Of a stretch of 64,000 nucleotides of DNA, positions 44,908 through 53,782 are shown piece after piece (the first letter of the stretch is position 1; each line of letters begins with the position of its first letter). The notes under the pieces are model-generated. The model saw nothing but the letters and a program-made list of their open reading frames with translations. It made no database searches and was not told the DNA's origin. Source of the DNA: Sphingomonas pruni NBRC 15498 (GTDB taxonomy: Bacteria; Pseudomonadota; Alphaproteobacteria; Sphingomonadales; Sphingomonadaceae); NCBI RefSeq assembly GCF_001598455.1, contig NZ_BCYZ01000002.1, positions 124,001 to 188,000 on the forward strand. Reading direction: 5' to 3'. Made by a program: the position numbers and the translations under genes.

Positions 44908-47163
44908 TTACAGGCCGAAGCTGATACCCACGCGCCCGCCGGTCGACCCACGGGCGGTCGATCCCGCAACACCGGCGCTGATATAGACGCGCCGACTGAC
45001 CCGCCCGACGACTGCGCCAGAAAAGCCCTGCTCGCCACGGTACGTCGCCAGGTTGAACGAGAAGGACAGCTTGCTGTCGGGAACGATCACTGCCCCGCCG
45101 AGCGCCATGGCGGCGGCAATACCGCCATTGGCGGCCTTGACGCTGACGTTGAGGCTCGCGACCTGACCCGCCAGCGACGAGGTGAGCGTTTCCAGGCTCG
45201 AAAGGCGGCCGTTCTGGACGGTATCCAGCGCCTGGATCGCGGTGATCTGCCCAGCCTGAGTGTTCGATGCTGTCTGCAGCGAGCTGATATTGGCCGATTG
45301 GACGGTATCGAGCGCCTGGATCGACGAGATCTGCCCGGCCTGGGTGCTCGACGCGGTTTGCAGGGAAGCGATATCCGCCGATTGCGCGGTATCGAGCAAC
45401 TGGATCGACGCAATGCTGGCATCCTCGGCAGCGTTGACGCCTTCGATCGACGTCAGACGCCCGTCCTGCACAGCTTGCCCCGCAATGATCCCGGAGATCG
45501 TCGTCGTGTCGCGCCCCAGGGTTCCGTTACCGTCGACGGTGACCAAAGACACCGAGCCGGTTTGCGCCAACGTGCTCGCCGCGATGTCGCCGATACTGAC
45601 CGAACTACCGTTGCCGCCAAGGCGGATTTCGCCTGACCTGGTGGGGTTGGCCCCCGCCCCAAGCGCGACCGACTTGTCAAACAGCGCGTTGGCGTTTTCG
45701 CCCAGCGCGATCGCGCTCGCGCCAGTCGCCTTGGCGTTGTTTCCAACCGCGATTGCCGATTGGCCGTTGGCATCGGAAAACTGGCCCATCGCAACCGACG
45801 CGTCACCATTGGCGGAATTGTTGGCACCGATCGCCACCGCGCCGGTGCCGGTTGCGAAATTGCGATCGCCGATCGCCACCGCGCCGTTGCCATTGGCCTG
45901 GTTACCGAGACCGATCGACACCGCTGCCCCCCCCGAGGCGCCGGCGCCGGTGCCTATAGCCACCGAATCGTTACCGCCCGCCACGGCACCCTTTCCTCCG
46001 GCGAACGCCCCCGCACCTGTGGCGGTCGCGCTCCATCCCACGGCCGTCGAAAAATCTCCCGTGGCCTTTGCCACATTGCCGAGCGCCGTCGCGCTGAACC
46101 CCGAGGCGGTGGTGACATCGCCAAGCGCCAGAGCATGCGAGCCCGAGGCATTCGTCAATCTGCCGATAGCGATTCCCCAATTACCGACAGCCGACGCGCT
46201 CCGCCCAGCGGCAAACGCGCTGTCTCCCGATGCGGAGGCCCCGACTCCAAAGGCCGATGCATTGGATCCGCTCGCATCGGCGGCACGACCGACCGCCGTA
46301 CCGTTCAAGCCGGCGGCGCTCGAGTTCTGACCGAGGGCCAGACCGTAATCGCCAATCGCGGTCGCTCCCGCGCCGAACGCGCTCGCCTGATAGCCTGAGG
46401 CGTTGGCGAAATAGCCCATTGCAATTGCGTAATCGGCGGTCGCGGTTGCCGCATGGCCGAACGCATTGGCATCCTGCCCCGTCGCATACGAATTGTTACC
46501 CACGGCCAGACTGTCCTGACCGAACGATTGCGCGTTCCGGCCGATGCTGACCGATCCCGACCCGGTGCTCGTCGCTTGGGAGCCGATCGCCAATGACGTG
46601 TCCCCGGACGCCACTGCATTCGGTCCCAAGGCCGTCGTATATTGTCCCGAAGCCTTCGCGCTATCGCCCAGGGCAATGGCTGACGAGTCGGTCGCCTGAG
46701 CGTCTACGCCGAATGCGGATGAACGGGTTCCGGTCGCCATTGCAGTAGTGCCAAATGCAGATGCGGAGGTGCCGGCCAGCGCTTGACGACCGAATACGGA
46801 GGCATCCTGTCCAGTCGCGGCTGCTAGGAATCCGAAAGCCGAATCGCCGAAAAGGTTTGCCTTGGCGCCAACGCCAACAGCGGTGGCGTCTTGGCCGAAG
46901 GCTTGCGCGAAACTGCCCACCGCGACAGCCTGATCGCCGGTCGCAGACGAACTCGACCCGACCGCCGTGCTGGAATCGCCGGTGGCAACCGCCGTATCGC
47001 CGATGGCAGTGCCGCCGGTTCCGGTGGCGTTCGAGTTGTTGCCGCACTCAAGGCCGCTGGTCGGTACCACAACGCACTGCGCTGATGCGGGACTGGCGAC
47101 CGCGATCGCGACGATACTCCCACCACTGGCCGCGAGAAGTTTGATGATTTTGTGCTTCGACAT
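44908..47163 (-). CDS. YadA-like trimeric autotransporter adhesin
   Basis: This 751-residue outer-membrane adhesin has a Sec signal at 1-28 (ASPASAQC). Residues ~40-520 are a head of about thirty 14-15-residue YadA repeats (AxAxGxxSxAxG pattern, for example AIGDTAVATGDSSTAVG), which fold as a left-handed beta-roll trimer. A neck region and coiled-coil stalk (~560-665) with tandem 28-residue repeats follow, then the YadA C-terminal anchor (from ~670). Such proteins bind surfaces or other cells. ATG 47163 follows GGGGACAGAAC. It is divergent from an AraC regulator. Confidence 0.93.
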   Translation of the reverse strand: MSKHKIIKLLAASGGSIVAIAVASPASAQCVVVPTSGLECGNNSNATGTGGTAIGDTAVATGDSSTAVGSSSSATGDQAVAVGSFAQAFGQDATAVGVGAKANLFGDSAFGFLAAATGQDASVFGRQALAGTSASAFGTTAMATGTRSSAFGVDAQATDSSAIALGDSAKASGQYTTALGPNAVASGDTSLAIGSQATSTGSGSVSIGRNAQSFGQDSLAVGNNSYATGQDANAFGHAATATADYAIAMGYFANASGYQASAFGAGATAIGDYGLALGQNSSAAGLNGTAVGRAADASGSNASAFGVGASASGDSAFAAGRSASAVGNWGIAIGRLTNASGSHALALGDVTTASGFSATALGNVAKATGDFSTAVGWSATATGAGAFAGGKGAVAGGNDSVAIGTGAGASGGAAVSIGLGNQANGNGAVAIGDRNFATGTGAVAIGANNSANGDASVAMGQFSDANGQSAIAVGNNAKATGASAIALGENANALFDKSVALGAGANPTRSGEIRLGGNGSSVSIGDIAASTLAQTGSVSLVTVDGNGTLGRDTTTISGIIAGQAVQDGRLTSIEGVNAAEDASIASIQLLDTAQSADIASLQTASSTQAGQISSIQALDTVQSANISSLQTASNTQAGQITAIQALDTVQNGRLSSLETLTSSLAGQVASLNVSVKAANGGIAAAMALGGAVIVPDSKLSFSFNLATYRGEQGFSGAVVGRVSRRVYISAGVAGSTARGSTGGRVGISFGL
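45217..45420 (-). repeat. 84-bp tandem repeat in the adhesin stalk
   Basis: Two full 84-bp units (45217-45300 and 45301-45384) and part of a third (to ~45420) encode 28-residue blocks such as ALDTVQSANISSLQTASNTQ followed by AGQITAIQ. Four heptads per unit keep the coiled-coil register, so gain or loss of a unit would change stalk length without a frameshift. Confidence 0.85.
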
Positions 47164-47271
47164 GTTCTGTCCCCAATTTCGCGAATGATTTCGCAGCCAT
47201 GGGTGAACCTTCCGCCTGGCGGCCCACCCGATGATGGGGCGCCAATTAGGCGAGCAATCCTAGTCGAAACA

Positions 47272-47287
47272 TACCGCGTTCGCGGTA
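47272..47287. promoter_or_regulatory. Perfect 16-bp palindrome between adhesin and araC genes
   Basis: TACCGCGTTCGCGGTA at 47272-47287 is pairable over all 16 bases except a 2-nt turn, followed at 47290-47306 by GCGGG-N7-CCCGC. It lies in the shared control region of the divergent adhesin and AraC-type genes, so it may be an operator or a hairpin in the adhesin leader. Confidence 0.4.
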
Positions 47288-47421
47288 GGCGCGGGACGAG
47301 ATCCCGCTTGAAAATGCGATGATATTATGAGGTTATACTATTTCAAGCACATGGACTTACTATTCTTAAGGCGATCGCGACCCGCGTACGCCAGATCGAC
47401 CGGACCGGCTGGGGACATGAA

Positions 47422-48363
47422 ATGATCTTTTCTTCCAGCGATCTGCCGGCGCATCTGGATGACCATGCGCGATTCAAGCTGTGGCACGAAGTCTTTAACG
47501 CGGAGATTGCGGAGGCGCATTTCTCGAAGGCCGAAACCATTCCCTTCGACATGACGTTCAAAGGCATAGCGATCGGTCCTGTGACCTATTCGACCATGGC
47601 CGGGACGATAAACGGAGCCGTGCGCACACCCGCTCATGCTGCCGCTGACGAACATTATACGGTGCATATCAACACCAGCCGCAGCGCGGTCGGCGGCGTT
47701 CACGAGAAGCGCGACGTGGAGATCAGCAGCGGCGGGGCCCTGGTCAACGCCTCGCAAGCTCAACGGTTGAGCGGCGGCGATCACAATAGCTGGATCTTGG
47801 TGCGTATACCGATGACGATGCTCGAGGCGAACTTTTCGGGGCTCGCCTCCAGCCAGGGTCGGGTGATCGCACCTGACCATGAGGCGCTGCGCTTGCTGCG
47901 CCGTTATGTCGGGTTGCTCGACACGGAGAGCGACACGCTGTCGGCGGGGATCGCGGACCATATGGCGGCAACAATCGTCGATCTGACCGGACTGGCGATC
48001 GGCGCGCGGGGCGACGAGGCCGAACTCGCGGGCATGCGCGGACTGCGCCGCGCGCGGCTCGGCGCGGCCCTCGATCGTATCCGGCGCGATTACAGCCAGC
48101 CCAATCTCTCTGCGGAAACTGTCGGACGCGAACTCGGTCTGTCCGCGCGCTATATCCAGGACCTGCTCGCGGCGAGCGGAGCCAGCTTCTCCGAGCGTGT
48201 CCTTGAACTTCGGCTGCAGCACGCGCGCAAGATGCTCTGCGCACCCAGTCATCGCGGCAAGCGGATCGGCGAAATCGTTTATGCTTCAGGCTTCAACGAT
48301 ATCTCTTACTTCAACCGCTGTTTTCGACGCCGGTTCGGCTGCACCCCCGGCGCGGCCCGGTGA
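47422..48363 (+). CDS. AraC-family regulator
   Basis: This 313-residue protein has an N-terminal AraC-binding-like domain (~1-190, starting MIFSSSDLPAHLDDHARFKL) of the group found in regulators of catabolic and surface genes, and a C-terminal double helix-turn-helix (LSAETVGRELGLSARYIQDL and RIGEIVYASGFNDISYFNRCF). ATG 47422 has GGGGAC upstream. It is divergent from the adhesin and directly followed by a two-component pair, so it is a likely adhesin regulator. Confidence 0.85.
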   Translation: MIFSSSDLPAHLDDHARFKLWHEVFNAEIAEAHFSKAETIPFDMTFKGIAIGPVTYSTMAGTINGAVRTPAHAAADEHYTVHINTSRSAVGGVHEKRDVEISSGGALVNASQAQRLSGGDHNSWILVRIPMTMLEANFSGLASSQGRVIAPDHEALRLLRRYVGLLDTESDTLSAGIADHMAATIVDLTGLAIGARGDEAELAGMRGLRRARLGAALDRIRRDYSQPNLSAETVGRELGLSARYIQDLLAASGASFSERVLELRLQHARKMLCAPSHRGKRIGEIVYASGFNDISYFNRCFRRRFGCTPGAAR

Positions 48364-48558
48364 GTGACGGATAATCATCATCCCGGCGCTGACGAGCGCC
48401 TCCGCCGTGCGCGCCCGTCCAAGTCCAGCGCGCTCCAGCCCAAGACAGCGCCGCGGCTGGGTGCGATGACCTCGCCGCAATTCGCGGATCGCGTTCTCGG
48501 CGACGGGGTTGGACAAGATGGCGATAATGATGCGATCGACTCGGCGGACGAACTAGAG

Positions 48559-49206
48559 ATGATCCGCGTGGCGATCATCGAGGACGATCCTGCGACGATC
48601 GACCTGCTACGATCGGCAATCGAGCCGGCCGAAAATATCGAAATCGCGGCGGTGGCGCGCAACGTCATGACCGGCGTGAAGTTGATCGCCGCGGGCGGAT
48701 ACGACGTGCTGTTGTGCGACCTGGGGCTGCCCGACGGTAGCGGCATCGCGCTGATTCGCGAGTCCGCGACCCGATATCCGGCGGCCGACGTCATCGTCAT
48801 CACGATCTTCGCTGACCAAGCCAAGGTGCTCGACAGCATCAAGGCGGGTGCGCGCGGCTATCTGCTCAAGGACGAACAGTTCGCCGATTGCGTCGAAGGC
48901 ATTCGCGAAATCCGCCGGGGCGGGTCGCCAATCAGCCCGATCATCGCCCGCCAGTTGCTGCTTCAGATCCATCCGGCGACCAGGGCTACCATCGCTCCGT
49001 TGAAGGAGGGGTTGTCGCCACGCGAACTGGAAATCCTCAACCTGCTCGCGCGCGGCTTCAGCAACATCGAGATCGGCGAACTGATCTCGATTTCGAAGCT
49101 GACGGTCGGCACCCACGTCAAGAACATCTATCGCAAGCTCGAGGTCAATTCGCGATCGGAAGCCGTGTTCGAAGCGTCTAGCCGCGGCATCATGAATGCG
49201 CATTGA
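48559..49206 (+). CDS. NarL/LuxR-type response regulator
   Basis: This 215-residue regulator has a receiver (D9-D10, phospho-acceptor D54 in LLCDLGLPDGSG, K in YLLKDEQF) and a LuxR-type helix-turn-helix (LSPRELEILNLLARGFSNIE, SKLTVGTHVKNIYRKL). The start MIRVAIIEDD at 48559 is the family norm. The frame is open back to GTG 48364, right after the araC stop, so a longer form cannot be excluded. It overlaps the kinase gene by 11 nt. Confidence 0.87.
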   Translation: MIRVAIIEDDPATIDLLRSAIEPAENIEIAAVARNVMTGVKLIAAGGYDVLLCDLGLPDGSGIALIRESATRYPAADVIVITIFADQAKVLDSIKAGARGYLLKDEQFADCVEGIREIRRGGSPISPIIARQLLLQIHPATRATIAPLKEGLSPRELEILNLLARGFSNIEIGELISISKLTVGTHVKNIYRKLEVNSRSEAVFEASSRGIMNAH

Positions 49207-51118
49207 CGCGGTAGGGCGGCGTTACCGGGCGACCCCGATTATCGCGGCCATCGCTGCGCTGGTGCTGCTCGTCACCCTTGTGCTGTGCTGGTCGGGCCAT
49301 GACGGGCCCGCTGCGGCCGAGACTGAGGTGGCGCTCGATTATGGCGCAGTCGATTTCAGTTTTTCGGATGCGGCAACTATTCCGATCGGCGGCTGGCAGC
49401 CGGGCAAGCTGCCGGATTTCCGTTTATTGAGCGCGGCCAAGGCGCGAGGCAGCGATCCACCGCACGTATGGGTGCGCGCGCGATTTGACCGCGCGATTTT
49501 CGGCGAACGACCGCTGGCGCTCCACACCGAAATGGTTCGCGACAGCTACACGATCTATCTCAACGGGACCGAACTGTATCGCTCGCGCGCGGACTCCGGC
49601 GACTTGTCGTTCAGCTGGAATCGCCCGCTCTACGTGCCGCTGCCGCCGGTGATGCTGCGCCCCGGCGGCAATGAGATCGTCTTTCGGATCGAGACGCTCG
49701 CTCCCAATCTGCTCGGGCTTGGGGCGCTGCATGTCGGCCCCGATCGCGTCGTGCGGGCCGGTTTCAACAGCCAGTTGTTCTTCAGCAATATCGCGCCGCA
49801 GATCGTGTCGGGCTATTTGTTGATCCTGACGATCGGCGCGCTGTCATTCTGGGTGAAGCGGCCGAAGGATAACATCTATGGTTGGCTGGCACTTGTCGGC
49901 CTCGTGTGGCTGTTCCGGAATCTCCAATATTTCGTCCAGGAACCGCCGATCGAGCGGGTGTTGTTCTGGACCGCGTCGACCGACGCGATATTCGTGCTGA
50001 TGGCGGCCGTTTTCGGATTCGCGGCAGCCTATTTCGCGCTGCCCCGTGCCCGGCTGATACAGGTCGCGGTTTTTGCAATGTGCGCGGTGGAAATCTTCGC
50101 CCGCCATCAATTGGTGGCCGCGGGTCGCAGCGAGTTGCCGAGCTTCCTGCTGACCGTCCCGATGACGGCGACGATGATCGGCCTGCTGGCCTGGGCATGC
50201 GTCAAGAAGCCGACCTCGCAACATTGGACGATGTTCGGCGCGATCCTCCTGTCACTCGCCTTCTCTTTCCACGACATGCTGTTTTCGTTCAAAGTCTCGC
50301 GGGGCGCCGGGCTGTTTCTCCAGCCCTTTGGCGGACTCGCGATCTTCGCGGCGTTCGACGTGGCGCTGACGTCGCGATTGCAGACTGCCCTGGTCGACGT
50401 TGAAGACGTCAACCTGAAGCTCGAAGCCCGCGTCGCCGAAATCACCGCAAGCCTGGCCGAAAGCGAAGATGCGCGCGCTAAACTACAGGTCGCGCACGCC
50501 GTCGATGGCGAACGCGAACGAATGATGCGTGAAATCCACGACGGGATCGGATCCAGCCTGCTCACCGCGCTCGCCCACGCCAAGCATCGCAACGAATCGC
50601 CCGAAACGATCGCGACGCTGAAGCGCTCGATTACCGACCTGCGGATCGGCGTCGATTCGCTCGAGCCGATCGACGGCGATGTCGTGGCGCTGCTCGCCAA
50701 TTTGCGCCACCGGATGGAACGCGAACTGAAAAGCGCGGGACTGACGTTCGTGTGGAGGGTCGAGGCAGCGCCACCCCTGCCCTGGCTCGACCCGGTCGGC
50801 GCGCTGCACATTCTGCGCATCCTGCAGGAAACGATCGGCAACAGCCTGCGCCATTCGGAAGGGGCGACGATCGAAGTCCGCTGCGGCCCGTCGAGCCGAG
50901 ATGGGGCCGCAGGTCTTCTGATAGAGATCGCAGACAACGGCGTCGGCTTCGAACCCGCCAGCACCTCTCGCGGCAAGGGCCTTGCCAACATGGCCGCGCG
51001 TGCGGACGCGCTCAACGCGAGCTTTTCCTGCACCAGTGCGATCGGAGCGGGGACGACGGTATCGATCTGGTTGCCGTTGGAGCGACCTCTTGCAGAAATC
51101 GACGAGCCGGCGTCTTGA
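49196..51118 (+). CDS. Sensor histidine kinase with 7TMR-DISM-like sensor
   Basis: This 640-residue kinase has a first membrane helix at ~14-34, a periplasmic domain (~40-190, jelly-roll-like, FDRAIFGERPLALHTEMVRD), seven membrane helices at ~198-395, a coiled coil at ~400-440, a HisKA_3 domain with His448 (MMREIHDGIGSSLL) and a C-terminal HATPase with IADNGVGFEP and GKGLANMAARA. The set is typical of NarX/DesK-type kinases with carbohydrate-sensing DISM sensors. It is coupled to the response regulator by overlapping codons. Confidence 0.86.
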   Translation: MRIDAVGRRYRATPIIAAIAALVLLVTLVLCWSGHDGPAAAETEVALDYGAVDFSFSDAATIPIGGWQPGKLPDFRLLSAAKARGSDPPHVWVRARFDRAIFGERPLALHTEMVRDSYTIYLNGTELYRSRADSGDLSFSWNRPLYVPLPPVMLRPGGNEIVFRIETLAPNLLGLGALHVGPDRVVRAGFNSQLFFSNIAPQIVSGYLLILTIGALSFWVKRPKDNIYGWLALVGLVWLFRNLQYFVQEPPIERVLFWTASTDAIFVLMAAVFGFAAAYFALPRARLIQVAVFAMCAVEIFARHQLVAAGRSELPSFLLTVPMTATMIGLLAWACVKKPTSQHWTMFGAILLSLAFSFHDMLFSFKVSRGAGLFLQPFGGLAIFAAFDVALTSRLQTALVDVEDVNLKLEARVAEITASLAESEDARAKLQVAHAVDGERERMMREIHDGIGSSLLTALAHAKHRNESPETIATLKRSITDLRIGVDSLEPIDGDVVALLANLRHRMERELKSAGLTFVWRVEAAPPLPWLDPVGALHILRILQETIGNSLRHSEGATIEVRCGPSSRDGAAGLLIEIADNGVGFEPASTSRGKGLANMAARADALNASFSCTSAIGAGTTVSIWLPLERPLAEIDEPAS

Positions 51119-51195
51119 CGCTCGCTATATCGGCGTCATCGGCGTCGGCGCTCGGGGGCTATTCACGCACCCACCGACCGCTATACCGGCCCGCG

Positions 51196-52581
51196 ATGAA
51201 GACTCTCGTCGATCCGTCCAATGCGCTCGCGCAGGGACTCGCCGCGCTCCGCAGCCAGTTCAAGGTTCCCGTCGCTTTCCCCCCGGACGTGCTCGCCGCC
51301 GCCGAGACGGCGGCCAAACGAGTGCCGACCGAGCATGTCGATCGCACCGCTCTGCCGTTCGTCACGCTCGACCCGGCGACCTCGACCGATCTCGACCAGG
51401 CTTTTGCGATCGAGACTGCGGGAAGCGACCTGTTGTTGCGCTATGCGATCGCCGATGTGGCGTGGTTCGTCGACGACGGGGACGCGATCGATGTCGAGGC
51501 ATGGGCCCGCGGCACGACGCTCTATCTGCCCGACGGCAAGGCGGGTCTGTATCCGCCGGTGCTGGCCGAAGGCGCCGCGAGCCTGCTTCCGGACGGGCCG
51601 CGGCCTGCGGTCATCTTCATCGTGCGGGTCGCGCCTGACGGATCGGTCAAGCTTGACGGCGCCGAACGCGCGATAATCCGCAGCCGCGCCAAGCTAGCTT
51701 ATGACAGCGTCCGCGACAGCGATCTGCCGCCTGATTTCGCCGAACTCGCGCGGCGCATCACAGCGGCGGAAGATGCCCGCGGCGCCTCACGCGTCGATCC
51801 GCCTGAACAGGAAGTCGACCGTCAAGCCGATGGCAGTTTCGAGCTGCAGTTCCGCCCCCGTCTGGAGGCCGAGGATCGTAACGCGGCGCTATCGCTAGCA
51901 ACCAACCTGGCGGTGGCCGACGCATTGCAGGCGCATCACACCGGGCTGTTCCGCGTGATGCCCGCGCCCGATGCGCATGCGGTCGTGCGGCTGCGCAACA
52001 CCGCTCGCGCGTTCGGCCTGTCCTGGCCCGCCGATGTTTCGCTCGAATGTTACGAGAATGGCCTGAGCGCCAACGATCCGCGCCAGGCCGCCTTCATGCT
52101 GGCGATCCGGCGCGCGGGTGGCGGTGCGGCCTATCAGCCCTATCGCGACGGTGTCGTGCCGTGGCACGCGCCGATGGCGGCGACCTATGCCCATGCGACG
52201 GCACCGCTCCGGCGGCTGGCCGATCGCTATGTCGTGCGTGCCGCGCTCGCCGTCGCCAACGGCCAGCCGGTTCCGGAGGTCGTTGCGCAAGCCTTCGAGA
52301 AACTGCCGCCGGTGATGGCGCATGCCGATGCGACGGGCGGCCAGATCGACCGCGCAGTGATCGATCTCGCCGAGGCCGCGGCGCTCAAGGACCGTGTCGG
52401 AGAGATATTCGGCGCGGTCGTGACCGATCTCGATCAGAAAGGCGCGAGGATCCAGTTGAGCGACTTGCCCGTCGTCGCACGGGTCGATGCGCACGGGGTC
52501 GAGCCGGGCGACACCGTCCGCGTCCGCCTGACCGGCGCCGACCCAGAACGCCGCGCGATCACCTTCGTCCGGATCAACTGA
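51196..52581 (+). CDS. RNB-domain ribonuclease (RNase II/R-like)
   Basis: This 461-residue protein carries an RNB catalytic domain (~45-370) with FVTLDPATSTDLDQAFAIE, where the conserved Asp residues bind Mg2+, and HATAPLRRLADRYV, the C-terminal RNB signature. Only a short S1-like tail and no cold-shock domains are present, so it is much shorter than RNase R (~800 aa) and forms a separate compact class. It should degrade RNA 3' to 5'. ATG 51196, 77 bp after the kinase gene. Confidence 0.85.
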   Translation: MKTLVDPSNALAQGLAALRSQFKVPVAFPPDVLAAAETAAKRVPTEHVDRTALPFVTLDPATSTDLDQAFAIETAGSDLLLRYAIADVAWFVDDGDAIDVEAWARGTTLYLPDGKAGLYPPVLAEGAASLLPDGPRPAVIFIVRVAPDGSVKLDGAERAIIRSRAKLAYDSVRDSDLPPDFAELARRITAAEDARGASRVDPPEQEVDRQADGSFELQFRPRLEAEDRNAALSLATNLAVADALQAHHTGLFRVMPAPDAHAVVRLRNTARAFGLSWPADVSLECYENGLSANDPRQAAFMLAIRRAGGGAAYQPYRDGVVPWHAPMAATYAHATAPLRRLADRYVVRAALAVANGQPVPEVVAQAFEKLPPVMAHADATGGQIDRAVIDLAEAAALKDRVGEIFGAVVTDLDQKGARIQLSDLPVVARVDAHGVEPGDTVRVRLTGADPERRAITFVRIN

Positions 52582-52714
52582 CCCTAATGGGGCTTTGCCG
52601 TACTAAAGAAACCCAAGCGGTGACCCACGCCGCACTACCCCTATGTAGTCGCCGGACAGATAGTGTATTTCCGGCGCACGCGGTTATCCTGCGCCCCGAA
52701 AGGTGTTTCGACGC

Positions 52715-53659
52715 ATGGCAACCCGGCCGCTGGCCTCCACTGACGACTTGATCCAGCCCGCAACGCTCACGCACCTGCAGCGGCTGGAAGCGGAGAGCAT
52801 CCATATCCTGCGCGAAGTGGTGGCCGAAGCCGAGCGTCCGGTGATGCTCTATTCGGTGGGCAAGGACAGCGCCGTCATGCTGCACTTGGCGCGCAAGGCT
52901 TTCTATCCCGCGCCGCCGCCTTTCCCGTTGCTCCACGTCGACACGACCTGGAAGTTCCGGGATATGTACGCGTTGCGCGACCGGGCCGCACGCGAGGCGG
53001 GGATGGAATTGCTCGTCCACCACAATCCCGACGCGATAGCACGCGGAATCAATCCGTTCGATCACGGCGCGCTGCATACCGACCTGTGGAAGACGGAGGG
53101 CCTCAAACAGGCGCTCGATCAATATGGCTTCGATGCGGCGTTTGGCGGCGCGCGGCGCGACGAGGAAAAGAGCCGGGCCAAGGAACGCGTCTTCTCGTTC
53201 CGATCGGCATCGCATCGCTGGGATCCCAAGAACCAGCGGCCCGAGCTCTGGCACCTTTACAATGCGCATAAGGCCAAGGGCGAAAGCATCCGCGTCTTCC
53301 CGCTGTCGAACTGGACCGAGCTCGACATCTGGCAGTACATCCATCTCGAGGGTATCGAGATCGTCCCGCTCTATTTCTCGGCACCGCGCCCGACGGTCGA
53401 CCGCGATGGGCTGATCCTGATGGTCGACGACGACCGCTTCCGGCTCAATCCCGGCGAAGTGCCGGTCGAGCGCTCGATCCGCTTCCGCACGCTCGGCTGC
53501 TATCCGCTGACCGGCGCGGTCGAGAGCGAGGCGGCGACCTTGCCGCAGATCATCCAGGAAATGCTGCTGACCACCACCTCCGAACGTCAGGGCCGGGCGA
53601 TCGACAAGGATGCCGGCGGCGCGGGCATGGAGAAGAAGAAGCAGGAGGGGTACTTTTGA
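52715..53659 (+). CDS. cysD: Sulfate adenylyltransferase subunit 2
   Basis: CysD makes adenosine phosphosulfate (APS) from ATP and sulfate together with CysN. This 314-residue protein has the PP-loop [19 protein letters not shown], the [20 protein letters not shown] stretch and [17 protein letters not shown] 52715 is preferred over an in-frame GTG 12 nt upstream because GAAAGG stands 11 nt before the ATG. cysNC follows after 123 bp that hold two REP-like hairpins. Confidence 0.95.
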   Translation: MATRPLASTDDLIQPATLTHLQRLEAESIHILREVVAEAERPVMLYSVGKDSAVMLHLARKAFYPAPPPFPLLHVDTTWKFRDMYALRDRAAREAGMELLVHHNPDAIARGINPFDHGALHTDLWKTEGLKQALDQYGFDAAFGGARRDEEKSRAKERVFSFRSASHRWDPKNQRPELWHLYNAHKAKGESIRVFPLSNWTELDIWQYIHLEGIEIVPLYFSAPRPTVDRDGLILMVDDDRFRLNPGEVPVERSIRFRTLGCYPLTGAVESEAATLPQIIQEMLLTTTSERQGRAIDKDAGGAGMEKKKQEGYF

Positions 53660-53694
53660 CGCGCCACGTCATGCGCAGCGTGACGAAGCGTCAA

Positions 53695-53767
53695 CCCCGG
53701 CGCAGGCCGGGGTCGTGCGCCTCATGCATGAACCTTCGATCGCCAGCGGCCCCGGCCTTCGCCGGGG
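53695..53767. repeat. Pair of REP-like hairpins inside the cys operon
   Basis: Two copies of CCCCGGC-N4-GCCGGGG (53695-53712 and 53750-53767) lie between cysD and cysNC. Stems are 7 bp with 4-nt loops. REP pairs of this type are common between genes in sphingomonads and can stop exonucleases or end transcription. Confidence 0.75.
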
Positions 53768-53782
53768 CGACGGAATAAAAAC

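Noticed and set aside
45600..47050. Repeated short DNA blocks in the adhesin head as a CRISPR-like array
   Set aside because: Repeats are in frame, degenerate and code for the YadA 14-15-residue pattern; there are no constant repeats with unique spacers.
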